Below are positions 9,118 to 18,328 of a DNA stretch of 46,588 nucleotides, one piece after another. The stretch is from an uncultured Clostridia bacterium. Its GTDB lineage: Bacteria > Bacillota > Clostridia > TANB77 > CAG-508. The stretch's first letter is position 1. The number at the start of each line of letters is the position of its first letter. Below the pieces are notes generated by a model. The model saw nothing but the letters and a program-made list of their open reading frames with translations. It was not told the origin of the DNA and ran no database searches. The stretch covers positions 1-46,588 of the forward strand of contig CAKPLT010000015.1 in the NCBI GenBank assembly GCA_934167755.1, in the 5' to 3' direction. A program made the translations under genes and the position numbers.

Positions 9118-11730
9118 ATGGCAAAAGACAAAAAAGATGATGTTGACATAGATAAAATTTATGGTCATCTATGTAAAACACCAAAAGAAGAATTTATTTC
9201 AGAATTTAAAATTAAAGAAGAGGGATTATCAGATGATGAAGTTGCTAAAAAAATACATACATACGGATATAATGAAGTGACTCAATCTAAGCCCAAAAAG
9301 TGGTATCATTATTTATTAAGAAGTTTAATTACACCATTTAATAGTATTTTGTTAGGTATTGCATTAGTTCTGTGTTACACAGATGTATATCTTGCGGAAG
9401 ATCCAAATTATGCAAATATAATTGTTATATTAGTTTTAGTAGCTATTAGTACTTTTTTAGATTTCTTTTCAGAATATCGTTCAAATTTAGCTGCTGAAAC
9501 CTTAAAAGAATTAGTGTCAACTACTGCAACAGTTATTAGAAATGGTAAAAAAATAAAAATTCCTTTTAAAGACCTAGTTTTAGGAGACACAGTAATACTT
9601 TCAGCAGGTGATATGATTCCAGCTGATATCAGAATAATTGAATCAAAAGATTTATATGTTGGGCAGTCAACTCTTACAGGTGAATCAGATGCAATTAAAA
9701 AGATTGAAAATACTGAATTACCTATTGACGATGAAATTGATAGTCTTTCAGACATAGATACAATTTGCTTTATGGGGACAAATGTTATAAGTGGTTCAGC
9801 AAAAGGAATTGTTGTTCTTACTGCTGATAATACTTACTTTGGAAAAGTTGCTCGTACTTTGACAACAGGAAAACCTAAAACAGCTTTTCAAAAAGGCATT
9901 GAAAATATTAGTAAATTATTAATCAAATTTATGTTGATTTTAATACCAATTGTATTTTTATTAAATGTATGGAAACATAATATTATTGTATCATTTACAT
10001 TTGCAGTTGCAATTGCAATTTGTATTACACCACTTCTACTACCTGTTATCTTGTCAAGTACTTTATCAAAAGGCGCATTACGAATGTCAAAAAAGAAAAC
10101 TATTGTAAAAAAACTTGATTCAATTCAAAGTTTTGGCGCAATGAATATTCTTTGTACAGACAAAACTGGTACTTTAACAGAAGACAAAATTGTTCTTGAA
10201 AAATACCTTGATATTATGGGAAATGAAGATTTTCGAGTTTTAAAACATGCTTTCTTAAACGCATATTTTCAAACAGGACTACGAAGTAATATTGATGAAG
10301 CAGTTATAAATCGTGGTACTGAACATGGATTAGATGATATTTCTACTAAATATACAAAAATTGATGAAGTTCCATTCGACTTCTCAAGGCGTAGACTTTC
10401 AGTTGTTGTAAATGATGGAACCAAAACACAATTAATTACCAAAGGTGCTGTTGAGGAAATTTTAAATATTTCTACAATGGTAGATTATCAGGGTTCTGTA
10501 TCACCTATTACAAATACAATTAAAGAAAATATTAAAAAAATTGCAAAAGATTTAAATAAACAAGGACTTCGTGTTGTTGCAATATGTCAGAAAAATGATT
10601 TAGATAAGACATCTGGTTTTGGAGTTTCTGATGAAAAAAATATGGTACTTATGGGATTTATAGGATTTCTTGATCCCCCAAAAGAATCTGCAAAATCTTC
10701 TATTGAAAAAATTGGAAAAAATGGAATTAGAGTTATTGTTTTAACTGGTGATAATGTTGAAGTTACAAAATGTGTATGTGACAAGGTTGGAATTAAATCA
10801 AAGAAAATTGTTACAGGTGCACAAATAGATAAACTTGCTGATTTAGGAGTAAAAAGACTTTTGAAAAAAACAAATATATTTGCTAAATTATCCCCTATCC
10901 AAAAAGCTCGTATTGTTAGATTATTGCGAGATGATGGAAATATAGTTGGATATATGGGAGATGGAATAAATGATAGTCCATCACTTATAAATTCCGATGT
11001 TGGAATTTCAGTTGATACTGCTGTTGATATTGCAAAAGAATCTGCTGATATAATTTTACTTGAAAAAGATTTACATGTTTTACTTGATGGTGTAAAAGAA
11101 GGTCGTCATACTTATGCAAATTTAATGAAATATATTAAACTTGCTGCAAGTTTCAATTTTGGTGAAGTTATGTCTGTTATAATTGCAAGTGTACTTCTAC
11201 CATTTTTACCTGAAACTCCTATTCAGCTTTTAGTTGAAGGATTGTTATATGATTTTGGTCAATTAACTTTGCCTTTAGATAATGTTGATGAAGAATATTT
11301 GACCAAGCCTAAACAATTTAATGTAAAAAGCTTAAAAAACTTTATGTTATTTATGGGACCTTTAAGTTCATGTTTTGATCTAATAGTGTTTATTTTAGTA
11401 TGGTATACTTTTAATATACATGAAGCTGCTGTGTTTCAAACAATATGGTTCTCTTACAGTGTAGTTTCCAATTTACTTGGTATGCACATTATTCGAACAG
11501 CCAAAATACCTTTTAAACAAAGTCATGCTTCAACTGCTGTTTATGTATCTTCTATTTTATTAAGTATTATTGCTATGATTATACCATTTACATTTATAGG
11601 TACTGCAATTGGTCTAACTGCTCTTAGCCTTAAATACTATTCAATTATTATTGGTGTTCCAATTTTATATTGTTTTGTTGCAATTTTTGCAAAGAAAATT
11701 TATATCAAAAAATATGGAGAATGGATTTAA
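9118..11730 (+). CDS. mgtA: P-type ATPase, magnesium-transporter (MgtA) type
   Basis: 870 residues. A cation-transporting P-type ATPase of the plasma membrane. Seen: actuator motif TGES (LTGESDAIKK), phosphorylation motif DKTGTLT with D348, a hinge motif MGDGINDSP, and membrane helices around residues 70-125, 270-325 and the C-terminal ~200. The C-terminal stretch EGLLYDFGQLTLPLDNVDEEYLTKP closely resembles the MgtA/MgtB signature (NLLYD..Q...P.DNVD), which separates it from Ca-ATPases, so Mg2+ import is the likely role. Strong AAAGGAGGT before ATG. The gene converges on dnaE, with the palindrome at 11735-11791 as a shared terminator. Very few CGN codons and no in-frame CGG were seen. Confidence 0.9.
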   Translation: MAKDKKDDVDIDKIYGHLCKTPKEEFISEFKIKEEGLSDDEVAKKIHTYGYNEVTQSKPKKWYHYLLRSLITPFNSILLGIALVLCYTDVYLAEDPNYANIIVILVLVAISTFLDFFSEYRSNLAAETLKELVSTTATVIRNGKKIKIPFKDLVLGDTVILSAGDMIPADIRIIESKDLYVGQSTLTGESDAIKKIENTELPIDDEIDSLSDIDTICFMGTNVISGSAKGIVVLTADNTYFGKVARTLTTGKPKTAFQKGIENISKLLIKFMLILIPIVFLLNVWKHNIIVSFTFAVAIAICITPLLLPVILSSTLSKGALRMSKKKTIVKKLDSIQSFGAMNILCTDKTGTLTEDKIVLEKYLDIMGNEDFRVLKHAFLNAYFQTGLRSNIDEAVINRGTEHGLDDISTKYTKIDEVPFDFSRRRLSVVVNDGTKTQLITKGAVEEILNISTMVDYQGSVSPITNTIKENIKKIAKDLNKQGLRVVAICQKNDLDKTSGFGVSDEKNMVLMGFIGFLDPPKESAKSSIEKIGKNGIRVIVLTGDNVEVTKCVCDKVGIKSKKIVTGAQIDKLADLGVKRLLKKTNIFAKLSPIQKARIVRLLRDDGNIVGYMGDGINDSPSLINSDVGISVDTAVDIAKESADIILLEKDLHVLLDGVKEGRHTYANLMKYIKLAASFNFGEVMSVIIASVLLPFLPETPIQLLVEGLLYDFGQLTLPLDNVDEEYLTKPKQFNVKSLKNFMLFMGPLSSCFDLIVFILVWYTFNIHEAAVFQTIWFSYSVVSNLLGMHIIRTAKIPFKQSHASTAVYVSSILLSIIAMIIPFTFIGTAIGLTALSLKYYSIIIGVPILYCFVAIFAKKIYIKKYGEWI

Positions 11731-11734
11731 GAGA

Positions 11735-11791
11735 AAAAAATGTACCCGGTACAAAATTGCCCTTGGAAATTTTGTACCGGGTACATTTTTT
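11735..11791. repeat. REP-like perfect palindrome, bidirectional terminator
   Basis: Two perfect 24-bp arms (11735-11758 and 11768-11791) around a 9-base loop. The core is TGTACCCGGTACAAAATT, bounded by A6 on the left and T6 on the right. It fills the gap between the convergent mgtA and dnaE stops, so it can end transcription from both sides. Its core recurs in addA (2861) and, as GTACCNGGTCCC, at 23735 and 46005. Confidence 0.9.
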
Positions 11792-11798
11792 ATCTGTT

Positions 11799-14700
11799 CT
11801 ATATAATACAATTTTCTTTTCCAATAATATTCTCAAAAACTTTCATAATCTCATTAGTTAAATAAATACCACCACAATTTTTTAAGTCCTCTCCTATTTT
11901 TATCACAACACTAATGTTATTTTGCTCTCCTCCAAAAAACTTTATCGCCCCTCTTAGTCTTGCTTTTTGCTCTTCAGTTGTATTTGTAATATTCAATGTT
12001 AACATTTTAGGTTTTGATGTCCCAAAGTTTTCTATATTATTTGCTACAATCTTTGTCTCATCATCTTCCCTAATACTAAGTCTCCCACTAATCATAACAA
12101 CATTTTCTTCTACCAAAACATCTTGAGCTTTTAGATATGTTGGCTCAAAAACTATAATTTCTGCTGAACCATATAAATCTTCAATGCTTACAAATGCCAT
12201 AATTTTATTATTTTTAGTATATTTCTTTTTTACAGATGTAATTATCCCTGCAATTCTAACATCTTGCCCATCTACAAACTTTGCAGTTTCTTTTACTCTT
12301 ACATCCGAATTTTCGCCATCAGCTCCTATACTATTTATTTCATCAATCTCTTTCATTTGCATAGATGATATATTTGTACTTGCAATTATTTGCTCTCTTA
12401 TTTTTTGTAAAGGATGACCTGACACATAAATTCCAAGCATTTCTTTTTCCATTGATAGAAGTTCTTTTTCATTTAATTCTGGTTGTTCTGAAAAATTATA
12501 CTTAATTTCTTCTAAGTTATTTTCCGCCTCTGATGAACTTCCTAAATCAAACATTGATACTTGTCCATCCATACCTTTTTTATTATAAGATTGAATTGTA
12601 TCTATAATTGTTTCAAATGATGCAAGTAGCGTAGCTCTTGTTTCTGGAAATTCTCCAAATGTCCCAGCTTTTATCAAACTTTCGATGCATTTTTTATTTA
12701 CTGCTTCTCCTGCCATTCTTTCGCAAAAATCTGTAAAACTAGTAAATGACCCATTCGCATCTCTTTCTTTTATAATATTAGCAACTGGCTGTAATCCAAC
12801 ATTTTTAATACTTCCTAGTCCAAAACGAATTTTGCCTGCCTCAACAGTAAATCTCGAATAACTTTTATTAATTTCAGGTTTCAATATTTCAATTCCAAGT
12901 TTTTTACATTCATCTATATAATCAGGAACTTTGTCCAAATTTCCTAAATAACTATTTAACATTGATGCCATAAATTCAGCTGGATAGTATGCTTTTAAAT
13001 ATGCTGTTCTATATGCAACAACAGCATAACATGCAGCATGTGACTTGTTAAATGCGTATTTTGCAAATTCGGCCATTTCATCAAATATTTTATTTGCAGA
13101 TTCAGCATCAATCCCATTTCTAACACACCCCGGCACTTCAATATTTCCATTTTCATCAACTTGACCATTTATAAATATTTCTCTTTCTTTTGCCATTACA
13201 TCAAGTTTTTTCTTTCCCATTGCTCTACGAACCAAATCAGCTCTACCAAGAGAATATCCTGCTAAATCTCTTACAATTTGCATTACCTGTTCTTGATATA
13301 CCATACATCCATAAGTTACATTTAATATTGGCTCTAAACTTGGATGAGTATATTCATTATGACCAGGATTTTGTTTTCCTCTGATATATCTTGGTATTTG
13401 ATCCATTGGACCAGGTCTATATAATGAAACACCGGCTATTAAGTCTTCCAAACAGTCTGGTTTTAATTCTTTCATAAAGTTTGTCATTCCTTGTGATTCA
13501 AATTGAAATATTCCTGATGTACTTCCTTCTTGCCAAAGTTTATAAACTTTTGGGTCTGACATTTCTTGATCAAATTCTACATCTATGCCTCTGTTTTCTT
13601 TTACAAGATTAATTGTGTCTTTTATAACAGTTAATGTTCTTAGACCAAGAAAGTCCATTTTTAGTAGTCCTAATTCTTCCAATGTTGTCATTATATATTG
13701 TGTTGAAATCTGATTATCTCTTACATATAATGGGACATATGTATCAACTGGATCTTTTGTAATTACAACACCACAGGCATGTGTTGAAGCCTGTCTTGGC
13801 ATTCCTTCTAATGCCATTGCTATATCTAATAATTTATGTATAAGTTCATCATTATCATATAAATCTTTTAGTTCTTTATTTTGTTCTAGTGCCTTTGGAA
13901 TAGTTATATGTAATTCATTTGGAATCATTTTTGCAATTTTATCAGCTTCTGAATATGGAAAATCTAAAACTCTTGCAACATCACGAATTACCATTTTAGC
14001 AGCCATTGTTCCAAATGTTATAATCTGAGAAACATGGTCATATCCATATTTTTCTGAAACATAGTCAATTACTTTCTGTCTATCAACATCTGAAAAATCA
14101 ACATCAAAGTCAGGCATACTTATTCTTTCAGGATTTAAAAATCTTTCAAAAAGTAGCCCATATTTCATAGGATCAATATCAGTAATTTCTATTGCATATG
14201 CCAAAATTGAACCAGCACCTGATCCTCTTCCTGGTCCAACAGGAATTCCGTGGCTTTTTGCAAAATTTATGAAATCCCAAACAATTAAATAATAATCAAC
14301 ATACCCCATTTTTTTTATTATTCCGTATTTCATATTCTGCTCTTTTTAAAATTTCTTCTGATGGATTTTCGCCATATCTCTTCTTTAGACCATCATCACA
14401 AAGTTTTTTCAAAAATTCATAATGTGTTGGAAATTCTGGTGGTACATCATAATTAGGCAATATTGTATGTCCAAATTCAAATTCAACATTACATTTATCT
14501 GCTATTTTAACTGTGTTCTCTATTGCATCTGGAAATGCAGAAAAATATTCACTCATCTCTTCTGGTGATTTTACATATAATTCATCTGTTTCAAATTTCA
14601 TTCTATCAGGGTCACTAATTCTTTTTCCAGTTTGAATACATAGCAAAATTTCATGATTATATGCATCTTCTCTTTTTAAATAATGTGCATCATTTGTAGC

Positions 14701-15303
14701 TACTAGCGGAATATCTAGTTTTCTTGCCAGTTGTACTAATTTTTGATTTGCTAATACTTGTTCTTTTAGTCCATTATTTTGAATTTCTATATAATAATCT
14801 TCTCCAAAAACTCTTTTATACCATAAAGCTATTTCTTCTGCCTTTTCATTTTGACCATTTAATAATGCTTGATTTACAGCTCCTGCAAGGCATGCACTTA
14901 AACATATTAATCCTTCATGATATTTTTCTAATACTTCTAAGTCTATTCTTGGTTTATAATAATACCCTTCTGTAAAACCTATTGAAACTAGTTTACTTAA
15001 ATTTTGATAACCTTGCTGATTTTTTGCAAGTAAAATTAAATGATTATATCTATTGTCAATATTAGGCTCTTTGTTAAATCTTGAACGCGGTGCAACATAT
15101 ACTTCACATCCTATAATAGGTTTTATTCCTTCTTTTTTACATGCTTTATAAAAGTCAATAGCACCATACATAACTCCATGATCTGTTATTGCCATTGCTT
15201 TCATTCCTAATTCTTTTGCTCTTACTGGTAAATCTTTTATTCTGTTTGCTCCATCTAATAAACTGAATTCGCTGTGTATATGTAAGTGCACAAATTTTGA
15301 CAT
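11799..15303 (-). CDS. dnaE: DNA polymerase III subunit alpha (DnaE), interrupted by a +1 frameshift
   Basis: C-family DNA polymerase. The N part (15303 to the shift) begins MSKFVHLHIHSEFSLLDG, the PHP domain, with GGAGG 10 bases before ATG; an upstream in-frame ATG at 15372 is not supported. The C part carries VGPGRGSGAGS, the catalytic PDFDVDFSD, KSHAACYAVVAYRTAYLKA and a C-terminal OB fold (VRIAGIITSVKKKYT). In the zero frame the N part ends EYEIRNNKKNGVC and stops at 14296. Skipping one base at 14325 gives EYEI-G-IIKKMGYVDYYLIVWDF, the expected DnaE sequence, for a total of 1167 residues (326 + 841). Without recoding the cell would make a 335-residue PHP fragment and perhaps an 844-residue piece starting at 14333. 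Whether this is an assembly indel, a broken gene or programmed recoding cannot be settled here. Confidence 0.9.
14323..14325 (-). other. +1 frameshift site (CGG) in dnaE
   Basis: Minus strand reads GAA ATA CGG AAT AAT in the zero frame; the conserved protein resumes as GGA ATA ATA after the C is skipped. The shared context TACGGAATA also occurs at the frameshift in the TPR gene (26735-26737). A run of eight A follows at 14316-14309. Confidence 0.8.
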
Positions 15304-15413
15304 TCTTCTAATTCCTCCATTTTTTCTTCTTTTGAAGTATTCTATCATATTTCTTCTTGTTTTAAAACACATTTAACCAAATTAATTTATTAAATATTAT
15401 CCACGATATTTTG

Positions 15414-15442
15414 TTGACTTTTTATGTAAAACATAGTATAAT
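15414..15442 (+). promoter_or_regulatory. Sigma-A-type promoter of the flotillin-like gene
   Basis: TTGACT (15414-15419), 17-base spacer, TATAAT (15437-15442). A GAATGAAA/TTTCATTC hairpin (15468-15486) and one arm of the 15-bp inverted repeat lie in the leader. Confidence 0.8.
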
Positions 15443-15488
15443 TTAGCAGATTATTGGTATACAAATTGAATGAAACATTTTCATTCTA

Positions 15489-15503
15489 TGTCGGAAAATA
15501 TAT
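15489..15503 (+). repeat. Left 15-bp inverted repeat flanking the flotillin gene
   Basis: TGTCGGAAAATATAT, a perfect reverse complement of 17301-17315. It lies in the presumed 5' UTR, 56 bases before the start codon. Confidence 0.7.
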
Positions 15504-15559
15504 AATTATATTAATAATCAGCGTAACTTGAAAATACAAATATAAAACGGAGGACTAAA

Positions 15560-17287
15560 ATGATCAGCTCTATTATTAACACAATTATTCCAATTGTAAC
15601 CGTTGTAGCAGTAATTGCAATCGTTATTGTATTTCTTTTGTTTATTGCAAAATCAATGTATAAAGTCGCAAGTATTGATAAAGCTCTTATTATCACTGGT
15701 GGCAAAAAGCCAAAAATTATCGTTTCCGGTGGTGCTTTTGTAATTCCGATTATTCGGAAAGCCGATACTTTTGATCTTTGTATGATTACTGTCCGCGCAG
15801 ATGAAGATGAAATTTTGACATCTACTGCAGTACCAATTGTAGCAGATTGGACTGCACAGATTCGTCCAGATGTAAGAGATGAACAAAAGCTTACAACAGC
15901 CATTATCTCTTTCAAAGAAAGAGGTAAAGAAGGTATCATTAATGATGTAAAACTCACTCTGATGGGAGCAGTTCGTGATGTTGTTGCATCTATGACACCT
16001 GAACAGATTCTTACTGATAAGGAAAAATTCAAACAAGAAGTAGAATCTAATGTTTCAGATGAAATGGATAAAATGGGACTGGAATTAGTCTCACTTAATA
16101 TTCAGGATGTATCTGATAATAATGGCTACTACGAAAACATTGCATCTATTGACGCTGCAGATAAGCAGCAAGCAGCAGATATTAAAGCTGCAAAAGTTGA
16201 TCGCGAAACTCGTGAAAAAACAGCTATTGAGCGTCAATCAGCAGAAATCGCAGAAGCAGAAGCAAGAAGAGAATCTGAACTTGCAAAAATGGACGCTGAA
16301 CAGATTGAAGCTGAAAAGCGTAAAGAAACTGACATCAAAAAAGCTCAGTATCAAACAGAAACAGATACCGCTCAGGCCGATGCCGAAGTTGCCAAAGAAC
16401 TTCAGTTAACTCTTCGTCAGCAAGAAGTTGAAAAGCGTAAAGGTGAAGTTGAAGTCATGAAGCAGGAACAGGCAAATCTTGCAGCACAAAAAGAACGAGA
16501 AGTCAAAATCACTCGTGCCGAAGCAGAAAAAGAAACCATGAAAATCAGTGCAGAAGCTGAAGCTAATGTTAAAGCAATTGAAGCAGAAACATCAATTAAA
16601 GTTGCTGAAAGTAATGCTAACGCAAAACGACAAGAAGCAAAAGGTGATGCAGATGTTGAAACAACAAAGGCTGATGCCCGTGTAGCTGTTGCAGAACGAG
16701 ATGCAAATGCTATTAAGAAAAAAGCTGAAGCTGAGGCAGAAAAAATTAAGGCAACTGGTCACGCTGATGCTGAGATAGCAAAAGCTAAAGCAGAGGCGGA
16801 AGCCGATGGTAAAAAAGCTGATTTACTTGCTGATGCAGAAGGTGTTAAAGCTAAACTGCTTGCAGAAGCTGAAGGTATCAAAGCAAAGAAACTTGCAGAA
16901 GCTGAAGGTGAAAGAGCTCTTGCAGAAGCTCGTGCAGCTAATGATAAAGTTAACTTTGAAATTGAGTCTCTAAAAATTAAGACTGAAGCGCAAATCCAGA
17001 TTGCAACCAAAACAGCAGAAATTATGGCTAATATTGGTCAAAATGCTGAATTTGTTAATATCGGTGGTGGTAACATTCCAGGAATAAATGGAAACGCCAA
17101 TAGTGGAAATGTCTTAATTGACACACTTTCTCAGATTCCTGGTCTTATGAAGATTCTCAATACAGAAAATCAGGCACTTAATGGCCGTGATGTAAAAGAA
17201 GAGCTAAAAGATCTTTCTGATTCTACACTTTCTGGATTAAAAGCTTTACATAAAGGAAAACCTTCTGTATTACCAGAAGACAAATAA
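15560..17287 (+). CDS. Flotillin-like SPFH/band-7 membrane scaffold protein
   Basis: 575 residues. One N-terminal membrane helix (about 5-32), an SPFH/band-7 domain (about 33-200), then a long Ala/Glu/Lys-rich coiled coil (about 200-490) with repeated AEAEG and AKAEAEADGKK motifs, and a Gly/Asn-rich tail. This is the order of bacterial FloT/YuaG and YqiK proteins, oligomeric scaffolds of membrane microdomains. The NfeD-type partner often beside such genes is absent. Codon use differs from the neighbours: many CGT/CGC arginines and CAG glutamines, and fewer A/T-ending codons, suggesting later arrival. It has a consensus promoter, its own terminator and flanking 15-bp inverted repeats. Start ATG follows CGGAGG. 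In-frame CGG occurs at codon 66 and reads through normally. Confidence 0.88.
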   Translation: MISSIINTIIPIVTVVAVIAIVIVFLLFIAKSMYKVASIDKALIITGGKKPKIIVSGGAFVIPIIRKADTFDLCMITVRADEDEILTSTAVPIVADWTAQIRPDVRDEQKLTTAIISFKERGKEGIINDVKLTLMGAVRDVVASMTPEQILTDKEKFKQEVESNVSDEMDKMGLELVSLNIQDVSDNNGYYENIASIDAADKQQAADIKAAKVDRETREKTAIERQSAEIAEAEARRESELAKMDAEQIEAEKRKETDIKKAQYQTETDTAQADAEVAKELQLTLRQQEVEKRKGEVEVMKQEQANLAAQKEREVKITRAEAEKETMKISAEAEANVKAIEAETSIKVAESNANAKRQEAKGDADVETTKADARVAVAERDANAIKKKAEAEAEKIKATGHADAEIAKAKAEAEADGKKADLLADAEGVKAKLLAEAEGIKAKKLAEAEGERALAEARAANDKVNFEIESLKIKTEAQIQIATKTAEIMANIGQNAEFVNIGGGNIPGINGNANSGNVLIDTLSQIPGLMKILNTENQALNGRDVKEELKDLSDSTLSGLKALHKGKPSVLPEDK

Positions 17288-17300
17288 TTGTAATTATTAA

Positions 17301-17315
17301 ATATATTTTCCGACA
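17301..17315 (+). repeat. Right 15-bp inverted repeat flanking the flotillin gene
   Basis: ATATATTTTCCGACA, starting 14 bases after the stop codon; the perfect complement of 15489-15503. Confidence 0.7.
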
Positions 17316-17337
17316 AAATCAAAACTTTAGTTTTTAA

Positions 17338-17368
17338 CCCTAGTAGATTTATCTACTAGGGCTTTTTC
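17338..17368 (+). terminator. Intrinsic terminator of the flotillin-like gene
   Basis: CCCTAGTAGAT, 2-base loop region, ATCTACTAGGG, then CTTTTT: an 11-bp perfect stem. The reverse side lies just past the 3' end of the 6S RNA. Confidence 0.9.
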
Positions 17369-17412
17369 ATTTTATTTATAGCTTTTTGTTTAATTGAAAA
17401 CACTATGAAACA

Positions 17413-17648
17413 CAAAAAAACAACCCCCGCCTTAGCCGTAAGTTGTCTGAATTTTTAAGGACCTGTCTTCGACAGGTGGGTGCCTGCTTGAATATTCCTG
17501 GGCTTCTTACTACTCGAAATGTAATTATCATTTGCTAAAAGTGTAAGCTTGCACGCCATATCCAAAGTTTTGGCCCCTCTTTAAACTTGTAGGTTCTAAA
17601 AATTCTATGCTACACGCACTATGCAGGGCATTGTTTTTTCATTTTTGT
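17413..17648 (-). ncRNA. ssrS: 6S RNA
   Basis: No open frame, strongly structured and far less AT-rich than its surroundings. Minus-strand RNA begins near AACAAUGCCCUGC and ends AAGGCGGGGGUUGUUUUUUU; these ends pair to form the closing stem. The central part is a long irregular hairpin with GAAGCCC, a CACCUG...CAGGUCC hairpin and GUGCAAGCUUACAC, the layout of 6S RNA, which mimics an open promoter and binds sigma-A RNA polymerase. A promoter (TTGCAA, 17 bases, TATTAT) lies directly upstream. The ends are approximate. A tmRNA was considered and rejected because no CCA end or tag frame is seen. Confidence 0.72.
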
Positions 17649-17655
17649 TATTAAT

Positions 17656-17684
17656 ATAATAGCATATTTTTTTATCAATTGCAA
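17656..17684 (-). promoter_or_regulatory. Promoter of the 6S RNA
   Basis: Minus strand TTGCAA (17679-17684), 17-base spacer, TATTAT (17656-17661), about 20 bases before the RNA's closing stem. The 135 bases between here and yqeY show nothing else. Confidence 0.6.
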
Positions 17685-17818
17685 CCTATTGATGGCTCAA
17701 TTTTTTTAAAATTCATATGCTAGTTATATTATTTCTCTTTTTTTCAAATTTATTCTCTCTATTTTTCTTTTTCCTGAATTTGACATTTTCAATCATTTTA
17801 TATTATTAAAAACGCCAA

Positions 17819-18262
17819 CTATAATCCCATTATTTCTTTTGCAACTTCATTTATTGTTTTTCCTTCTGCTGAAGCGCCCATTTTTGCTTTTGCTTCTTTC
17901 ATAATTGTCCCCATATCTTTCATTGAAGTTGCTCCAATTTCTACAATTATTTTTTCTACCTCTATTTTTACTTCTTCTCTACTTAATTGTTTTGGCAAAT
18001 ATTCTTGAAGTACTGATATTTCTTGATTTGTTTGGTCTATTAAATCTTGTCTTTCTGCTTTTTCAAAATCTTTTAATACATCTTTTTTAGTTTTTACTTC
18101 TTTTGAAATTATTTCTAATATTTTATCATCTTCTACTTCTATTCCTTTGTCTTTTTCTATCTGTAAAATCGCTGCCCTTACCATTTGAATTGTATTTTTT
18201 CTAATTGTATCTTTATTTTTCATTGATTCTTTTAAATCTTCCATTAATTTTTCTTTTAACAT
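17819..18262 (-). CDS. yqeY: GatB/YqeY domain-containing protein
   Basis: 147 residues, the full length of the YqeY family, which resembles the tRNA-binding tail domain of GatB. Seen: SMKNKDTIRKNTIQMVRAAI at the N-terminus, QEISVLQEYLPKQLSREEV in the middle and the C-terminal ASAEGKTINEVAKEIMG. The role of stand-alone YqeY is not settled; a link to tRNA amidation is presumed from the domain. GGGAGGAATTTAT precedes ATG and a good promoter lies at 18286-18314, so it may be transcribed alone as well as with the upstream methyltransferase. Confidence 0.93.
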   Translation of the reverse strand: MLKEKLMEDLKESMKNKDTIRKNTIQMVRAAILQIEKDKGIEVEDDKILEIISKEVKTKKDVLKDFEKAERQDLIDQTNQEISVLQEYLPKQLSREEVKIEVEKIIVEIGATSMKDMGTIMKEAKAKMGASAEGKTINEVAKEIMGL

Positions 18263-18285
18263 ATAAATTCCTCCCTACTGTGCTT

Positions 18286-18314
18286 ATATTATCACATTAG
18301 TCTAGTATTTTCAA
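18286..18314 (-). promoter_or_regulatory. Promoter of yqeY
   Basis: Minus strand TTGAAA (18309-18314), 17-base spacer, TAATAT (18286-18291), in the gap between the Rsm22-type gene and yqeY. Confidence 0.65.
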
Positions 18315-18328
18315 CTCTTTTTGCTTAT

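Noticed and set aside
16759..17010. Minus-strand Ala/Ser-rich frame inside the flotillin gene
   Set aside because: It is the complement of the AEAEG coiled-coil repeats, not a gene.
17413..17648. tmRNA
   Set aside because: No tRNA-like ends, no CCA and no tag-peptide frame; the closing stem and single long irregular hairpin fit 6S RNA better.
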